DNA of 64,000 nt from Leifsonia sp. AK011 (lineage in GTDB: Bacteria > Actinomycetota > Actinomycetes > Actinomycetales > Microbacteriaceae). Shown in pieces: positions 42,806 through 51,140 of the stretch. Under the pieces are notes generated by a model. It did no database searches, was not told the DNA's origin, and saw only the letters and a program-made list of their open reading frames with translations. The stretch spans positions 496,001 through 560,000 of the forward strand of contig NZ_JACCCH010000001.1 in the NCBI RefSeq assembly GCF_013410945.1, given 5' to 3'. The position numbers were made by a program, and so were the translations under genes. Position 1 is the stretch's first letter. Each line of letters begins with the position of its first letter.

Positions 42806-43818
42806 GCGCCACCACAGCACCATCGACCACGGATGCAACGCCCAGGCGCCGCTCGAATCCCGTGCTCAGTTTCATCAAGGAGTATCCGCTCCTGCCCGTG
42901 CTCGTGGTCGCGCTTGTCGTGGGATCCCTCGCGAACTCGCTCTTTCTCTCGCCGAGCAATGTGGTCAACATCCTCGCGCAATCCGCGGTGCTGGGCGTGC
43001 TGGTGGTCTCCCAGACGCTCGTCATGCTCACCGGGCGTCTCGACCTGTCCACCGAATCGATCGTGACCCTGGCGCCGGTACTCGGGGTGTGGCTCGTCAT
43101 TCCGGTTGCCACGGGCGGACTTGGCCTCGAGATGGATCCGGTGTTGGGCATCCTGCTCACGATCCTCGTTGGCGGAATAGTCGGCCTCATCAACGGCGTG
43201 CTCGTCATGAAGGTCGGTCTCAACTCGTTCGTGGTGACTCTTGCGATGCTCATCCTGCTCGCGGGTGTCGCCCAGGGTATCGGTGAGGGTCGCACGCTCT
43301 ACGGCATCCCCGATGCCTACCTTTACCTCGGCTCGGCGATGTGGTTGGGCATCCCCGTCTCGGTGTGGGTGGCCGCGGTGCTGTTCATCGTGGCCGGCCT
43401 CTTCCTGAGATACCACCGCATCGGGCGGTCGCTGTACGCGATCGGCGGCAACGAGCTCGCGGCATCAGCAGCAGCCATCCCCGTGGCTCGCACGGTGATC
43501 GGCGTCTACGTCGTCTCCGGTCTGCTCGCAGGTCTCGCGGGCGTGCTCCTCACCGGCCGGCTCGGTGCCGCCACGGCCACGCAGGGTTCTGGGCTGATCT
43601 TCTCGGTGCTCGCCGCCTGCGTGATCGGCGGCATCAGCCTCAACGGCGGCCGCGGGACCATGCTCGGCGCCGCGAGCGGCGTGCTGCTGCTCGGAGTGGT
43701 CAACAACCTGCTCGTGCTCTCCAACATCCAGTCCTACTGGATCTCCGCAACCTACGGGCTCATCATCCTTGTCGCCCTCGTGCTCGCCCGGTTCACCAGC
43801 GGTCGACGCCAGAAGTGA
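42802..43818 (+). CDS. Sugar ABC transporter permease (RbsC-like)
   Basis: 338 residues with about ten membrane helices. GRLDLSTESIVTLAPVLG and LYAIGGNELAA are typical RbsC-family landmarks. The ATG overlaps the ATPase stop. Forms the channel for the binding-protein-delivered sugar. Confidence 0.92.
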   Translation: MSATTAPSTTDATPRRRSNPVLSFIKEYPLLPVLVVALVVGSLANSLFLSPSNVVNILAQSAVLGVLVVSQTLVMLTGRLDLSTESIVTLAPVLGVWLVIPVATGGLGLEMDPVLGILLTILVGGIVGLINGVLVMKVGLNSFVVTLAMLILLAGVAQGIGEGRTLYGIPDAYLYLGSAMWLGIPVSVWVAAVLFIVAGLFLRYHRIGRSLYAIGGNELAASAAAIPVARTVIGVYVVSGLLAGLAGVLLTGRLGAATATQGSGLIFSVLAACVIGGISLNGGRGTMLGAASGVLLLGVVNNLLVLSNIQSYWISATYGLIILVALVLARFTSGRRQK

Positions 43819-43905
43819 GTCCAGGCCTCCGACCACCCCCTCGGATGCCGTGATCCACAGCACTACCCACCCGCACCAGATGCACATCAAACAAAGGAGT
43901 TAGAC

Positions 43906-44955
43906 ATGTCATTCCTGCCTTCACGACGACGGGCAACGGTGCTCGCCACCGCTGCCATCGTTGCCACCGCTGCTCTCACCGGCTGTGCCGCAGGCGGCGG
44001 CGGAGATGCCGGCACCGAGGAGGGTGGCACCGTTATCGGTATCGCCAACGCGTTCCTCGGCAACTCGTTCAACCAGGCCGCCGTGGCCCTGCTCACGCAG
44101 TACTCGAAGGACGCCGGGTTCGCGCCCCTCGAGCCGACCAACGCCGACGGCGACAGCTCGCAGCAGATCTCCGACGTGCAGAGCCTCATCAGTCGCGGTG
44201 CCAAGGGCATCCTCCTCACGCCGAACGACTCTGACGCGCTCGCCGGGGTCGTGGACTCCACGGTCAGCCAGGGCATCCCGGTTGTGACCCCCAACATCGG
44301 CGTGAACACCGACAAGGTCTTCGTCAACGTGCGCCCGAGCGGCATCGAGATGGGCACGCTCCAGTGCGAGGCGCTCGAGGGCAACATCCCGGATGACGCG
44401 CAGATCTTCTATGTCGCAGGCTTCCTGAGCGACTCCACCGGCCGTGAGCGCTGGGAGTCGTTCAACGACTGCGTCTCGAAGAACTTCCCGGGCGTCACCG
44501 TCACGATGAAGGAAGCCAAGTGGGACCCGGTGGAGTCGACCACGATCATCGAGACCGCGTTCGGCTCCGGCCAGCAGTACGACGCACTCGTGCTCGCGAG
44601 CGACTCTGTCTACGGCCCCGGTGCACTATCTACGCTCAAGAAGCTGAACCTGCTGTTCCCGGTCGGTGAGGACGGACACATCTACCTGTCGGGCATCGAC
44701 GGATCGCCGGAGGGACTCCAGGCCATCCGTGACGGCTACATGGATAACCTCGTCGCCCAGCCCCTCGTGCAGCAGTGTGAGCAGGCCGTCGCCTACCTGA
44801 AGCTCGCACTCGAGGGCGGCACGGTCGAGGCCGGCCCGACCGACCACGACAGCGAGATCATCGATGATGGCGGTGTGCTGACCGACTTCATCCCCGCGCT
44901 CTTCGTCACGATCGACAACGTCGATGACGAGGCCATCTGGGGCAACACGGTCTAG
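43906..44955 (+). CDS. Sugar ABC transporter substrate-binding lipoprotein (periplasmic-binding-protein type I)
   Basis: 349 residues. Signal peptide and lipobox LTGC (C27), a Gly-rich linker, then the RbsB-type fold (ANAFLGNSFNQAAVALL, ILLTPNDSDALAGVVD). AAAGGAG lies upstream of the ATG. Substrate unknown; the cluster suggests a sugar or sugar acid. A strong bidirectional terminator follows. Confidence 0.92.
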   Translation: MSFLPSRRRATVLATAAIVATAALTGCAAGGGGDAGTEEGGTVIGIANAFLGNSFNQAAVALLTQYSKDAGFAPLEPTNADGDSSQQISDVQSLISRGAKGILLTPNDSDALAGVVDSTVSQGIPVVTPNIGVNTDKVFVNVRPSGIEMGTLQCEALEGNIPDDAQIFYVAGFLSDSTGRERWESFNDCVSKNFPGVTVTMKEAKWDPVESTTIIETAFGSGQQYDALVLASDSVYGPGALSTLKKLNLLFPVGEDGHIYLSGIDGSPEGLQAIRDGYMDNLVAQPLVQQCEQAVAYLKLALEGGTVEAGPTDHDSEIIDDGGVLTDFIPALFVTIDNVDDEAIWGNTV

Positions 44956-44972
44956 CCGGCTCCTCCCATGAC

Positions 44973-45009
44973 AAGAGGGCCCGTCGCGTTGTTCGCGGCG
45001 GGCCCTCTT
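44973..45009. terminator. Bidirectional terminator between the sugar-binding lipoprotein and cupin genes
   Basis: 16-base stem AAGAGGGCCCGTCGCG / CGCGGCGGGCCCTCTT with loop TTGTT and one G-T pair. Confidence 0.85.
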
Positions 45010-45020
45010 CAGTGGTGCTG

Positions 45021-45458
45021 CTAGTCGGTGAAGGGGATCTCGATGTCTGCGACATCCTGATCCTCGAGGTTCACCACGATGTTGTCGGGCGTGCGCGTAG
45101 TCATCCAGACCAGCTCGACGCTCTTGCTGAGGTTGCCCTCGATGTGCGGCACGAACGGCGGCACGTAGACGAAGTCACCCTCCTCCAGGATCACGAGGTT
45201 CTCGTAGCGTTCGCCGAAGCGGATGAAGCCGCGCCCCTGGAACACGTAGCCACCCGTCTCGGCCTCGCCGTGGTGGTGGGGGTCCGAGATCTCACCGGGG
45301 CCGGTGTGCACCTTGCCGAACCAGAGGCCCTCGACCTCGGTGTTCTCCTTGGCGACTCCCGAGATGCGGCGGGCATTGAGGGTCTGGCCGGGGGCGGCCT
45401 TCAGGTCGGCCGCGCGCTGCACGGACAGGGTCTTGAGTTTCTGGCTGGTGTCGGTCAC
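45021..45458 (-). CDS. Cupin-domain protein
   Basis: 145 residues from the GTG at 45458, chosen for AGAGG six bases upstream. Cupin motif 1 is visible as DPHHHGEAETGGYVFQGRG (metal-binding H-x-H...E) and motif 2 as GDFVYVPPFVPHIEGN. Small single-domain cupins in sugar clusters are often isomerases or sensors. Convergent with the transporter genes. Confidence 0.88.
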   Translation of the reverse strand: MTDTSQKLKTLSVQRAADLKAAPGQTLNARRISGVAKENTEVEGLWFGKVHTGPGEISDPHHHGEAETGGYVFQGRGFIRFGERYENLVILEEGDFVYVPPFVPHIEGNLSKSVELVWMTTRTPDNIVVNLEDQDVADIEIPFTD

Positions 45459-45557
45459 CGGGCACCTCTCTGTGATGGTGATGTGGTTCTGGATCGAGCG
45501 GCACCGCCGCCCACTCACCAGTATCGATCGGCCTCCGATTCGTGCTACTGATTGATC

Positions 45558-46370
45558 ATGGTTGTTCCGCTCAGCGAATCACATGGCGTCCCCCGCACGC
45601 AGGAGCTGCCCCTCCGCATCATCGCGCTTGCCAGCGGGCGCGAACGCATCGGCATCGGCGACGTCGTGCGGCAACTCGGCACCAGCAGGTCGGCTGCGTA
45701 CCGCGCGCTACGCACCCTCGAAGAGACTGGCTACCTGTTGCTTGCTCCCACCGGCCGCGGCTACGGCCCGGGACCTGCTCTCGTGCACCTGGCGGAGATC
45801 GCCGCCATCGACGTCACCGTCAAGCGGCGCTGGGCGAGCGTGCTCGACGGCATCCGGGATGCCACCGGCGAGACCGTTCACGCCGCCGTTCTCATCGGGA
45901 GCCAGGTGCTCGTCGTCGACGGGCGCAGGTCGATCAACGAGAACGACATGGGATCCCGGATCGGCATGACCGCACCCGCCAACTCGATGGCGGCGGGCAA
46001 GTTGCTGCTTGCCGCGCTGGATGACCGTCTCATCCGTTCGATGATCCCGAACGCCGAGCTGCCCCAGCGCACGAGCCGAACGATCGCGAGTGCAGACGCG
46101 CTCGCGGCCGAGCTGGATCACATCCGCCACGACGGGTATGCCTTTGCCGTGCAGGAATCCGAAACCGGAGTGGACTCCATCGCTGTGCCGCTCGATGGAT
46201 CCACCTACCGTGATCGCGTGGCCGCCGTGGTGTCCGTGCCGAGCGCGCGAGGGGGGATGCGACACCTCAGGCGTCTCGGCGTTGCGGCGACGAGCGTCAT
46301 CGCCGAGGCCTCAGCTGCAGGTACCGTGCAACCGTGGCGCCTCCCCCGGCGAGGCCCTCGCGGCCACTAG
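45558..46370 (+). CDS. IclR-family transcriptional regulator
   Basis: 270 residues from the ATG at 45558. N-terminal winged helix (IGIGDVVRQLGTSRSAAYRALRTLEETGYL), then the IclR effector domain (GETVHAAVLIGSQVLVVDG, APANSMAAGKLLLAALDD, HDGYAFAVQESETGVDSIAVPL). Divergent from the cupin gene, so likely regulates it and perhaps the rest of the catabolic cluster. Converges on the DLH gene with a four-base overlap. Confidence 0.9.
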   Translation: MVVPLSESHGVPRTQELPLRIIALASGRERIGIGDVVRQLGTSRSAAYRALRTLEETGYLLLAPTGRGYGPGPALVHLAEIAAIDVTVKRRWASVLDGIRDATGETVHAAVLIGSQVLVVDGRRSINENDMGSRIGMTAPANSMAAGKLLLAALDDRLIRSMIPNAELPQRTSRTIASADALAAELDHIRHDGYAFAVQESETGVDSIAVPLDGSTYRDRVAAVVSVPSARGGMRHLRRLGVAATSVIAEASAAGTVQPWRLPRRGPRGH

Positions 46371-47014
46371 TCGACGAGGTACTTCTCCAGGAACACGGCC
46401 GTCCGCGCGAAGGCGAGGCCGGCAGCGCGCGCGTTGATTGCGTCGGGCAGGCTCGAGTTCGCGAACGAGTGCACGGTGCCGACATAGTGGTGCTCGGTTA
46501 CGGGCGTGCCGTGATCCTGGAGTCGTTCGACGAAAGGCCCCGGCTCTTCCCCTGCATCCCAGGTATCCGTCTCAGCCCACTGCAGGAGCACGGGACAGGG
46601 GATGACACCATGGTCTGCCGCGGCAAGGCTCGCGTAGTACGCCACCACCGCATCCACCGCACCGGCCTGGGCGTGAAGCAGCGAGAGCCATCCGCCGACC
46701 GAGAAACCGACGAGTCCCACCCGTTCGTCTCCGGTGGCCTGGGCGCCAGCGATGGAGTCATCGATCTCGGCGAGGGCGGTGCCGATCTCGAGGCGGCCCA
46801 TGAGTTCGAGCGCGGCATCCTCATCGACGGTGCACACGCCGTCGTACAGGTCAGGAACCGAAACGCGGAAGCCGCGGCTCGCCAGCGCCTCGGCGTAGCT
46901 CGTGAGCCCGGGCAGCCGACCGTACATGTCGTGGACCACGACAACGACCGGATTGCCCGCCTCACCGAAGAGCAGGGGAATGCCCGGAGAGGGGATTGGC
47001 ACGAGCTCGCCCAT
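46367..47014 (-). CDS. Dienelactone hydrolase family protein
   Basis: 215 residues. The nucleophile elbow is GFSVGG (Ser instead of the Cys of classical dienelactone hydrolase), with a candidate Asp in ETDTWDAGEE and His in TVHSFAN. So it is a DLH-fold serine hydrolase with unknown substrate. The ATG at 47014 gives the family's usual length. Confidence 0.87.
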   Translation of the reverse strand: MGELVPIPSPGIPLLFGEAGNPVVVVVHDMYGRLPGLTSYAEALASRGFRVSVPDLYDGVCTVDEDAALELMGRLEIGTALAEIDDSIAGAQATGDERVGLVGFSVGGWLSLLHAQAGAVDAVVAYYASLAAADHGVIPCPVLLQWAETDTWDAGEEPGPFVERLQDHGTPVTEHHYVGTVHSFANSSLPDAINARAAGLAFARTAVFLEKYLVD

Positions 47015-47046
47015 AGTCGATGGTAACCACGCGACGGGCGCAGGCT

Positions 47047-48678
47047 CTACGGGTTGGCGAGCGCCAGATACTGGTGCACGAAGGCGATCGCCATCCCGCC
47101 CTCGCCGACGCCGGCCGCCACGCGCTTGACCGAGCCGGAACGCACATCGCCGGCCGCGAAGATGCCCGGCACCGTCGTCTCCAGGGCGAAAGGGTCCCGA
47201 TCGGCATGCCATCCGCTGGCCGCAGGCCCGGTCAGCACGAATCCGTTCGCATCGCGCCCGATCTCCTGAGGTAGCCAGGATGTCTCGGCATCAGCGCCGA
47301 TCATGACGAAGAGCACCTCGGCCTCGCGGCGCGTCGTGGTGCCGGTGCGGTTGTCGGTGACGTCGATCTCGGCGAGGTCGTCGTCGCCGTGGAGGGCAGT
47401 CACCTCCGACCGCGTTTCGACGGTGATGTGCGGGTTGGTCGCGATCTGGTCGATGAGGTACTGCGACATGCTCGCTGCGAGCGACTCCCCGCGCACGATG
47501 AGAGTCACGGCCTTCGAGTGGCGTGAGAAGAAGATCGCGGCCTGACCAGCGGAGTTGCCAGCACCAATGATGTACACGTTCTTGCCGTGCGCGTTGCCTG
47601 CATCGCTGCGCGCCGCCCCGTAGTAGACGCCGTTGCCGACGAAGTGCTCGATGCGTTCCAGCGGCAGTCGGCGCCACTCCACGCCCGATGTCAGGAGGAT
47701 GACCTTGGCTGCGAGCGTTGTGCCGCCGTCGAGAGTGACGGTGCGGGCCGAGGGGTCGATGGCCTCGACGGTACGAGTGACGATGATCTCGCTTCCGAGG
47801 CGCTTGGCCTGACGCAGGGCCTTGGCCGCTAGCTCGTCGCCGGAAACGCCGAACGGGAAGCCCGTGTAGTTCTCGATGCGGGACGACGTGCCGGCCTGCC
47901 CTCCAGGGGCGAACCTCTCGATCACCAACGTCCGCAGGCCTTCAGCCGCGCCGTTGACCGCGGCGGTGAGACCGGTTGGACCACCACCGATGACGATCAC
48001 GTCGTAGTGATCGAGCTCCGGGTCGACGGCGAGGCCGCTCAGGGCGGCGATCTGGCGCACGCTCGGGTTGGTCAGGCGCGTGCCATCCGCGGTCTCGAGG
48101 ACAGGGAAGTCGGAGAGGTCACCGAGCCGCTCGGCGTTGGCGGGGTCATCCGCGTTGACGGATTCGAACTGCACCTGGTTGCGCACAAGGAAGGTGCAGA
48201 CGACATGCACGCGGGGATCGATCATGGGCCCGATGACGGTGAGCTCGGGGCGTGCAGCCTCGGATGCCAGCTCCCGAAGGTCTCGCATGCGCCCGACCGC
48301 GAGCTCACTCAACGCCTCATTGATCTGCGGCGCGATGACGGCGAGCTTCACGAGCGGGCCGGGCTCGAGCTTGAGTAGCCGTGTCGGCTCCACCGCTCCG
48401 ATACTCGCCGGCAGTTTGGTACTGAGCAGCATCGGCACCTCCCCGAAGATCTGCCCGGGATGCCGCTTACCCACAACCCGTTCGACGCCGTTGACCTCCT
48501 TGGTCAACTCGGTGCGGCCCTCGATCATGATGAAGAGCGCGCGCTCGTCACCCTCGCGGCCAGCGAACTCGCCAGGCATGAGACGGATGTCCTCGACCGA
48601 CCGTGCGACGAATCGCAGCTGGTCGTCCGTGAGGTCGGAGAAGAGGGGAACTGAGCGGAGCTCGTCGGGAGAGATCAC
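47047..48678 (-). CDS. Cyclic-nucleotide-domain plus thioredoxin-reductase-like flavoprotein
   Basis: 543 residues. Residues 1-130 are a cyclic-nucleotide-binding-like domain (PGEFAGREGDERALFIMIEGR), about 140-215 is a linker with a thioredoxin-like flavour (VCTFLVRNQVQFESVN), and the rest is a FAD/NADPH reductase (IGGGPTGLTAAV, IGAGNSAGQAAIF, FAAGDVRSGSVKR). The redox-active CxxC expected in thioredoxin reductase is replaced by YYGAARSD, so it cannot reduce thioredoxin in the usual way. The GTG at 48678 follows TAGGAT by six bases. Confidence 0.9.
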   Translation of the reverse strand: MISPDELRSVPLFSDLTDDQLRFVARSVEDIRLMPGEFAGREGDERALFIMIEGRTELTKEVNGVERVVGKRHPGQIFGEVPMLLSTKLPASIGAVEPTRLLKLEPGPLVKLAVIAPQINEALSELAVGRMRDLRELASEAARPELTVIGPMIDPRVHVVCTFLVRNQVQFESVNADDPANAERLGDLSDFPVLETADGTRLTNPSVRQIAALSGLAVDPELDHYDVIVIGGGPTGLTAAVNGAAEGLRTLVIERFAPGGQAGTSSRIENYTGFPFGVSGDELAAKALRQAKRLGSEIIVTRTVEAIDPSARTVTLDGGTTLAAKVILLTSGVEWRRLPLERIEHFVGNGVYYGAARSDAGNAHGKNVYIIGAGNSAGQAAIFFSRHSKAVTLIVRGESLAASMSQYLIDQIATNPHITVETRSEVTALHGDDDLAEIDVTDNRTGTTTRREAEVLFVMIGADAETSWLPQEIGRDANGFVLTGPAASGWHADRDPFALETTVPGIFAAGDVRSGSVKRVAAGVGEGGMAIAFVHQYLALANP

Positions 48679-48684
48679 GAGGAG

Positions 48685-48690
48685 ATCCTA
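48685..48690 (-). promoter_or_regulatory. -10 element, leaderless start
   Basis: TAGGAT on the minus strand, six bases before the GTG at 48678. Confidence 0.6.
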
Positions 48691-48716
48691 TGAGGAGCAG
48701 GGCCCAACGTTGCGGA

Positions 48717-48772
48717 GGAGGACGCGCCGCACGGACCCGCCGAATGGCGGCAATCGCGGCGTGGCGTCCTCC
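48717..48772. other. Long GC-rich branched hairpin
   Basis: Outer stem GGAGGACGC-GCCGC (48717-48730) pairs with GCGGC (48756-48760) and GCGTCCTCC (48764-48772) with a three-base bulge. An inner hairpin CCGCC-GAAT-GGCGG lies between. No adjacent T run. It could be a small structured RNA or part of a regulatory region. The stretch 48679-49088 carries no gene; it holds this hairpin, two 93-base repeats and two terminators. Confidence 0.5.
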
Positions 48773-48800
48773 GGAACGTCACCGCGGCGCTTCCAGAGGA

Positions 48801-48893
48801 GAGCGGATGACGGGAATCCCCTACTGAGCCGCCACCACGCGGCTATGCCGCGCGCTGGACTGCTCAGCGGGGGCCCATTCGATTCACTCCACT
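48801..48893. repeat. 93-base direct repeat, copy 1, with tRNA-Gly 3' end
   Basis: 90 of 93 bases match copy 2 (48943-49035). The first 18 bases (GAGCGGATGACGGGAATC) equal the 3' acceptor/T-arm end of the neighbouring tRNA-Gly. The interior can pair (CTGAGC/GCTCAG, CGCGGC-TAT-GCCGCG). Confidence 0.85.
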
Positions 48894-48898
48894 CAATA

Positions 48899-48943
48899 CC
48901 AATGAGAAAGCGCCCACCCTTCGGGCGAGCGCTTTCTCATTGG
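48899..48943. terminator. Bidirectional terminator hairpin between the repeats
   Basis: Perfect 15-base stem CCAATGAGAAAGCGC / GCGCTTTCTCATTGG; the loop can form a short CCC/GGG pairing. Confidence 0.8.
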
Positions 48944-49035
48944 AGCGGATGACGGGAATCCCCTACTGAGCCGCCACCACGCGGCTATGCCGCGCGGCGG
49001 ACTGCTCAGCGGGGGCCCATTCGATTCACTGCACT
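48943..49035. repeat. 93-base direct repeat, copy 2, with tRNA-Gly 3' end
   Basis: Second copy of the element at 48801-48893, separated by a terminator hairpin and followed by the tRNA terminator. Confidence 0.85.
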
Positions 49036-49040
49036 GTTGT

Positions 49041-49086
49041 CGAATGAAGAAGGCGCCCACCTCGCGGTGAACGCCTTCTTCATTCG
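49041..49086 (-). terminator. Terminator of tRNA-Gly
   Basis: Perfect 15-base stem CGAATGAAGAAGGCG / CGCCTTCTTCATTCG. It lies two bases after the tRNA 3' end in its direction of transcription. Confidence 0.8.
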
Positions 49087-49088
49087 AG

Positions 49089-49159
49089 AGCGGATGACGG
49101 GAATCGAACCCGCGCTATCAGCTTGGGAAGCTGAAGTTCTGCCATTGAACTACATCCGC
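49089..49159 (-). tRNA. tRNA-Gly (CCC anticodon)
   Basis: On the minus strand: acceptor GCGGATG pairs with CATCCGC, T-loop GGTTCGATTCC, D-arm with AGTTCAATGGCAGAACT, and anticodon stem TCAGC/GCTGA around the loop TTCCCAA, giving anticodon CCC (codon GGG). Length 71 bases; CCA is not encoded. Confidence 0.93.
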
Positions 49160-49205
49160 GTGGCCGCACTAACGACTGGGGACCAGTGTAGGCGAGGACC
49201 GCGAG

Positions 49206-49742
49206 TCAGCGCAGGCTCGGACTGATCCGCTCGACCCATGCGTGGGCCACGCGTGCACTCTCCGCGGGCGGCATGGTGGGGCGGTCCACCTCGATCACGA
49301 TCCAGCCGTCGAATTCGGGGGGTAGCGCTCGCAGGATCGCCACAAGATCCAGATCGCCCGTTCCGGGCTCGCGGAACACTCCCGCGTCGACGGTGTGGTC
49401 GTAGGAGTCGGGTTCCGCTCGGCTCGCCGCCGCGACATCCTTGATGTGCAGATCGACGATCCGATCGGAGTGCCTTCGGAGCATCGACACGGCATCGATT
49501 CCGGCCCACGCGAGATGTCCGATGTCGAAGGACGCACCCAGAACGTCGTCCCCGAGAGCGCCGAGCACGAAGTCGATCTCCTGCTCGGTCTCCACCCAGC
49601 TCGACACGTGATTGTGCAGGCCGGCACGCAGGCCTTCCGAACTCAGGATGCTCGCGCACTCGGCGATCATCTCGGTGACCCCCTCGAGCCGGTCGAGACG
49701 GAAATCCGCTCCAACAGCGGCGGCACTCGCTGTCCTCACCAT
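49206..49742 (-). pseudogene. Sugar phosphate isomerase/epimerase (IolE-like), 5'-truncated remnant
   Basis: The frame encodes about 178 residues of the C-terminal two thirds of a TIM-barrel isomerase: [40 protein letters not shown] and WIVIEVDRP are metal-site segments of the family. The first 100 or so residues are missing. The homology stops at about 49740, where the oppositely oriented FGE fragment begins, so the start codon and promoter are gone. Probably non-functional. Confidence 0.75.
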
Positions 49743-50271
49743 GTGGCTCCTCGACCACCCCGTCGTGCACGTGAGCTGGAATGACGCCATGGCGTACTGC
49801 TCGTGGGCGGGTCGGCGGCTACCCACCGAGGCCGAATGGGAGTATGCCTCCCGCGGCGGTCTGGACGGGGCGACCTACCCCTGGGGCAACGACGCGGTGG
49901 ACGAGGGCGGTTGGCGCGCGAACATCTGGCAGGGCGAGTTCCCCACGCTCAACACTCTGGACGACGGGTGGGCTACCACGGCACCCGTCAAGAGCTTCCA
50001 GCCCAACGCCTACGGGCTGTGGCAAACGGTGGGCAACGTATGGGAATGGTGCGCGGACAAGTACTCTGCCCGGTACTACACGCAGTCTCCACTCGAGGAC
50101 CCGCGGGGACCAGAGCGCGGGCACTATCGGGTGCTGCGAGGGGGTAGCTTTCTCTGCCACATCAGCTACTGCAATCGGTATCGCAACTCCGCGCGGTCGT
50201 CCAACTCGCCGCTGTCGTCGATGTCGAACGCAGGATTTCGCACGGTGGCGCTGCACGCCCATCAGGCGTGA
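49741..50271 (+). pseudogene. Formylglycine-generating enzyme (SUMF1 family), 5'-truncated remnant
   Basis: Starting at [15 protein letters not shown] the frame encodes the last 170 residues of a formylglycine-generating enzyme ([45 protein letters not shown] with both active-site cysteines, GFRTV). About 130-150 N-terminal residues are missing. An ATG at 49741 exists but no promoter or ribosome site is evident. Sulfatases, the usual substrates, are not seen nearby. Confidence 0.78.
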
Positions 50272-50399
50272 TCGGGATTCGCTCGGCTCCGCGAGATGCT
50301 CAGACGGCCGCGAAATCCGCTGCAACAAGGTAGCGGCCACCTCGACGGAGGATGACTGTCCACAGGGCGGGCGGATGCGGCGGACCCATTGGGCGTCAA

Positions 50400-50405
50400 T
50401 AGACT
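50400..50405 (+). promoter_or_regulatory. -10 element, near-leaderless start of dcd
   Basis: TAGACT, seven bases before the ATG at 50413. Confidence 0.6.
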
Positions 50406-50412
50406 GGGCCGC

Positions 50413-51018
50413 ATGCTGCTGTCAGACCGCGACATCCGTGCCGAACTGAACGCCGGCCGCATCGGCCTTGAGCCCCTCGAACTCGACATGGTTCAACCGT
50501 CGAGCATCGACGTGCGGCTCGACCGTTTCTTCCGGTTGTTCGACAACCACAAGTACCCGTTCATCGACCCGGCGGAGGACCAGCCCGAGCTGACCCGCCT
50601 GATCGAGACGAAGCCGGACGAGCCGTTCATCCTGCACCCCGGCGAGTTCGTGCTGGGGTCGACGTTCGAGCTCGTCACCCTCCCGGACGACATCGCCGCC
50701 CGACTCGAGGGCAAGAGTTCGCTCGGTCGCCTCGGCCTGCTCACCCACTCGACCGCGGGCTTCGTCGACCCCGGCTTCTCCGGGCACGTCACGCTCGAGC
50801 TCAGCAACGTCGCCACCCTGCCGATCAAGCTGTGGCCGGGCATGAAGATCGGGCAGCTCTGCTTCATCCGCACGAGCTCGCCGGTCGACAACCCCTACGG
50901 CTCCGGCGCGTACCTCAACCGCTACCAGGGTCAGCGCGGGCCTACGGCATCCCGAAGCTTCATGAACTTCCACCGCACCGATGTCACGTCGACGGATGCC
51001 GGGGCCACGGGCAACTAG
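50413..51018 (+). CDS. dcd: dCTP deaminase
   Basis: 201 residues. SSLGRLGL and [14 protein letters not shown] carry the substrate and catalytic residues of the Dcd/DUT fold, and the C-terminal GQRGPTASR loop closes the site. Converts dCTP to dUTP, or in the bifunctional actinobacterial form directly to dUMP. The ATG at 50413 is seven bases after TAGACT. Confidence 0.95.
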   Translation: MLLSDRDIRAELNAGRIGLEPLELDMVQPSSIDVRLDRFFRLFDNHKYPFIDPAEDQPELTRLIETKPDEPFILHPGEFVLGSTFELVTLPDDIAARLEGKSSLGRLGLLTHSTAGFVDPGFSGHVTLELSNVATLPIKLWPGMKIGQLCFIRTSSPVDNPYGSGAYLNRYQGQRGPTASRSFMNFHRTDVTSTDAGATGN

Positions 51019-51140
51019 CTTCGTGAAGCGGTAGCCATATTGGCTAGAGCCACGCTACAGTGGAATTGCGCATTCGCGCCCGACCACTACGCCGTGGCAG
51101 AACTCTCTCTCCGAGGCTGTCCGGTACCCAAGGAGTGACC

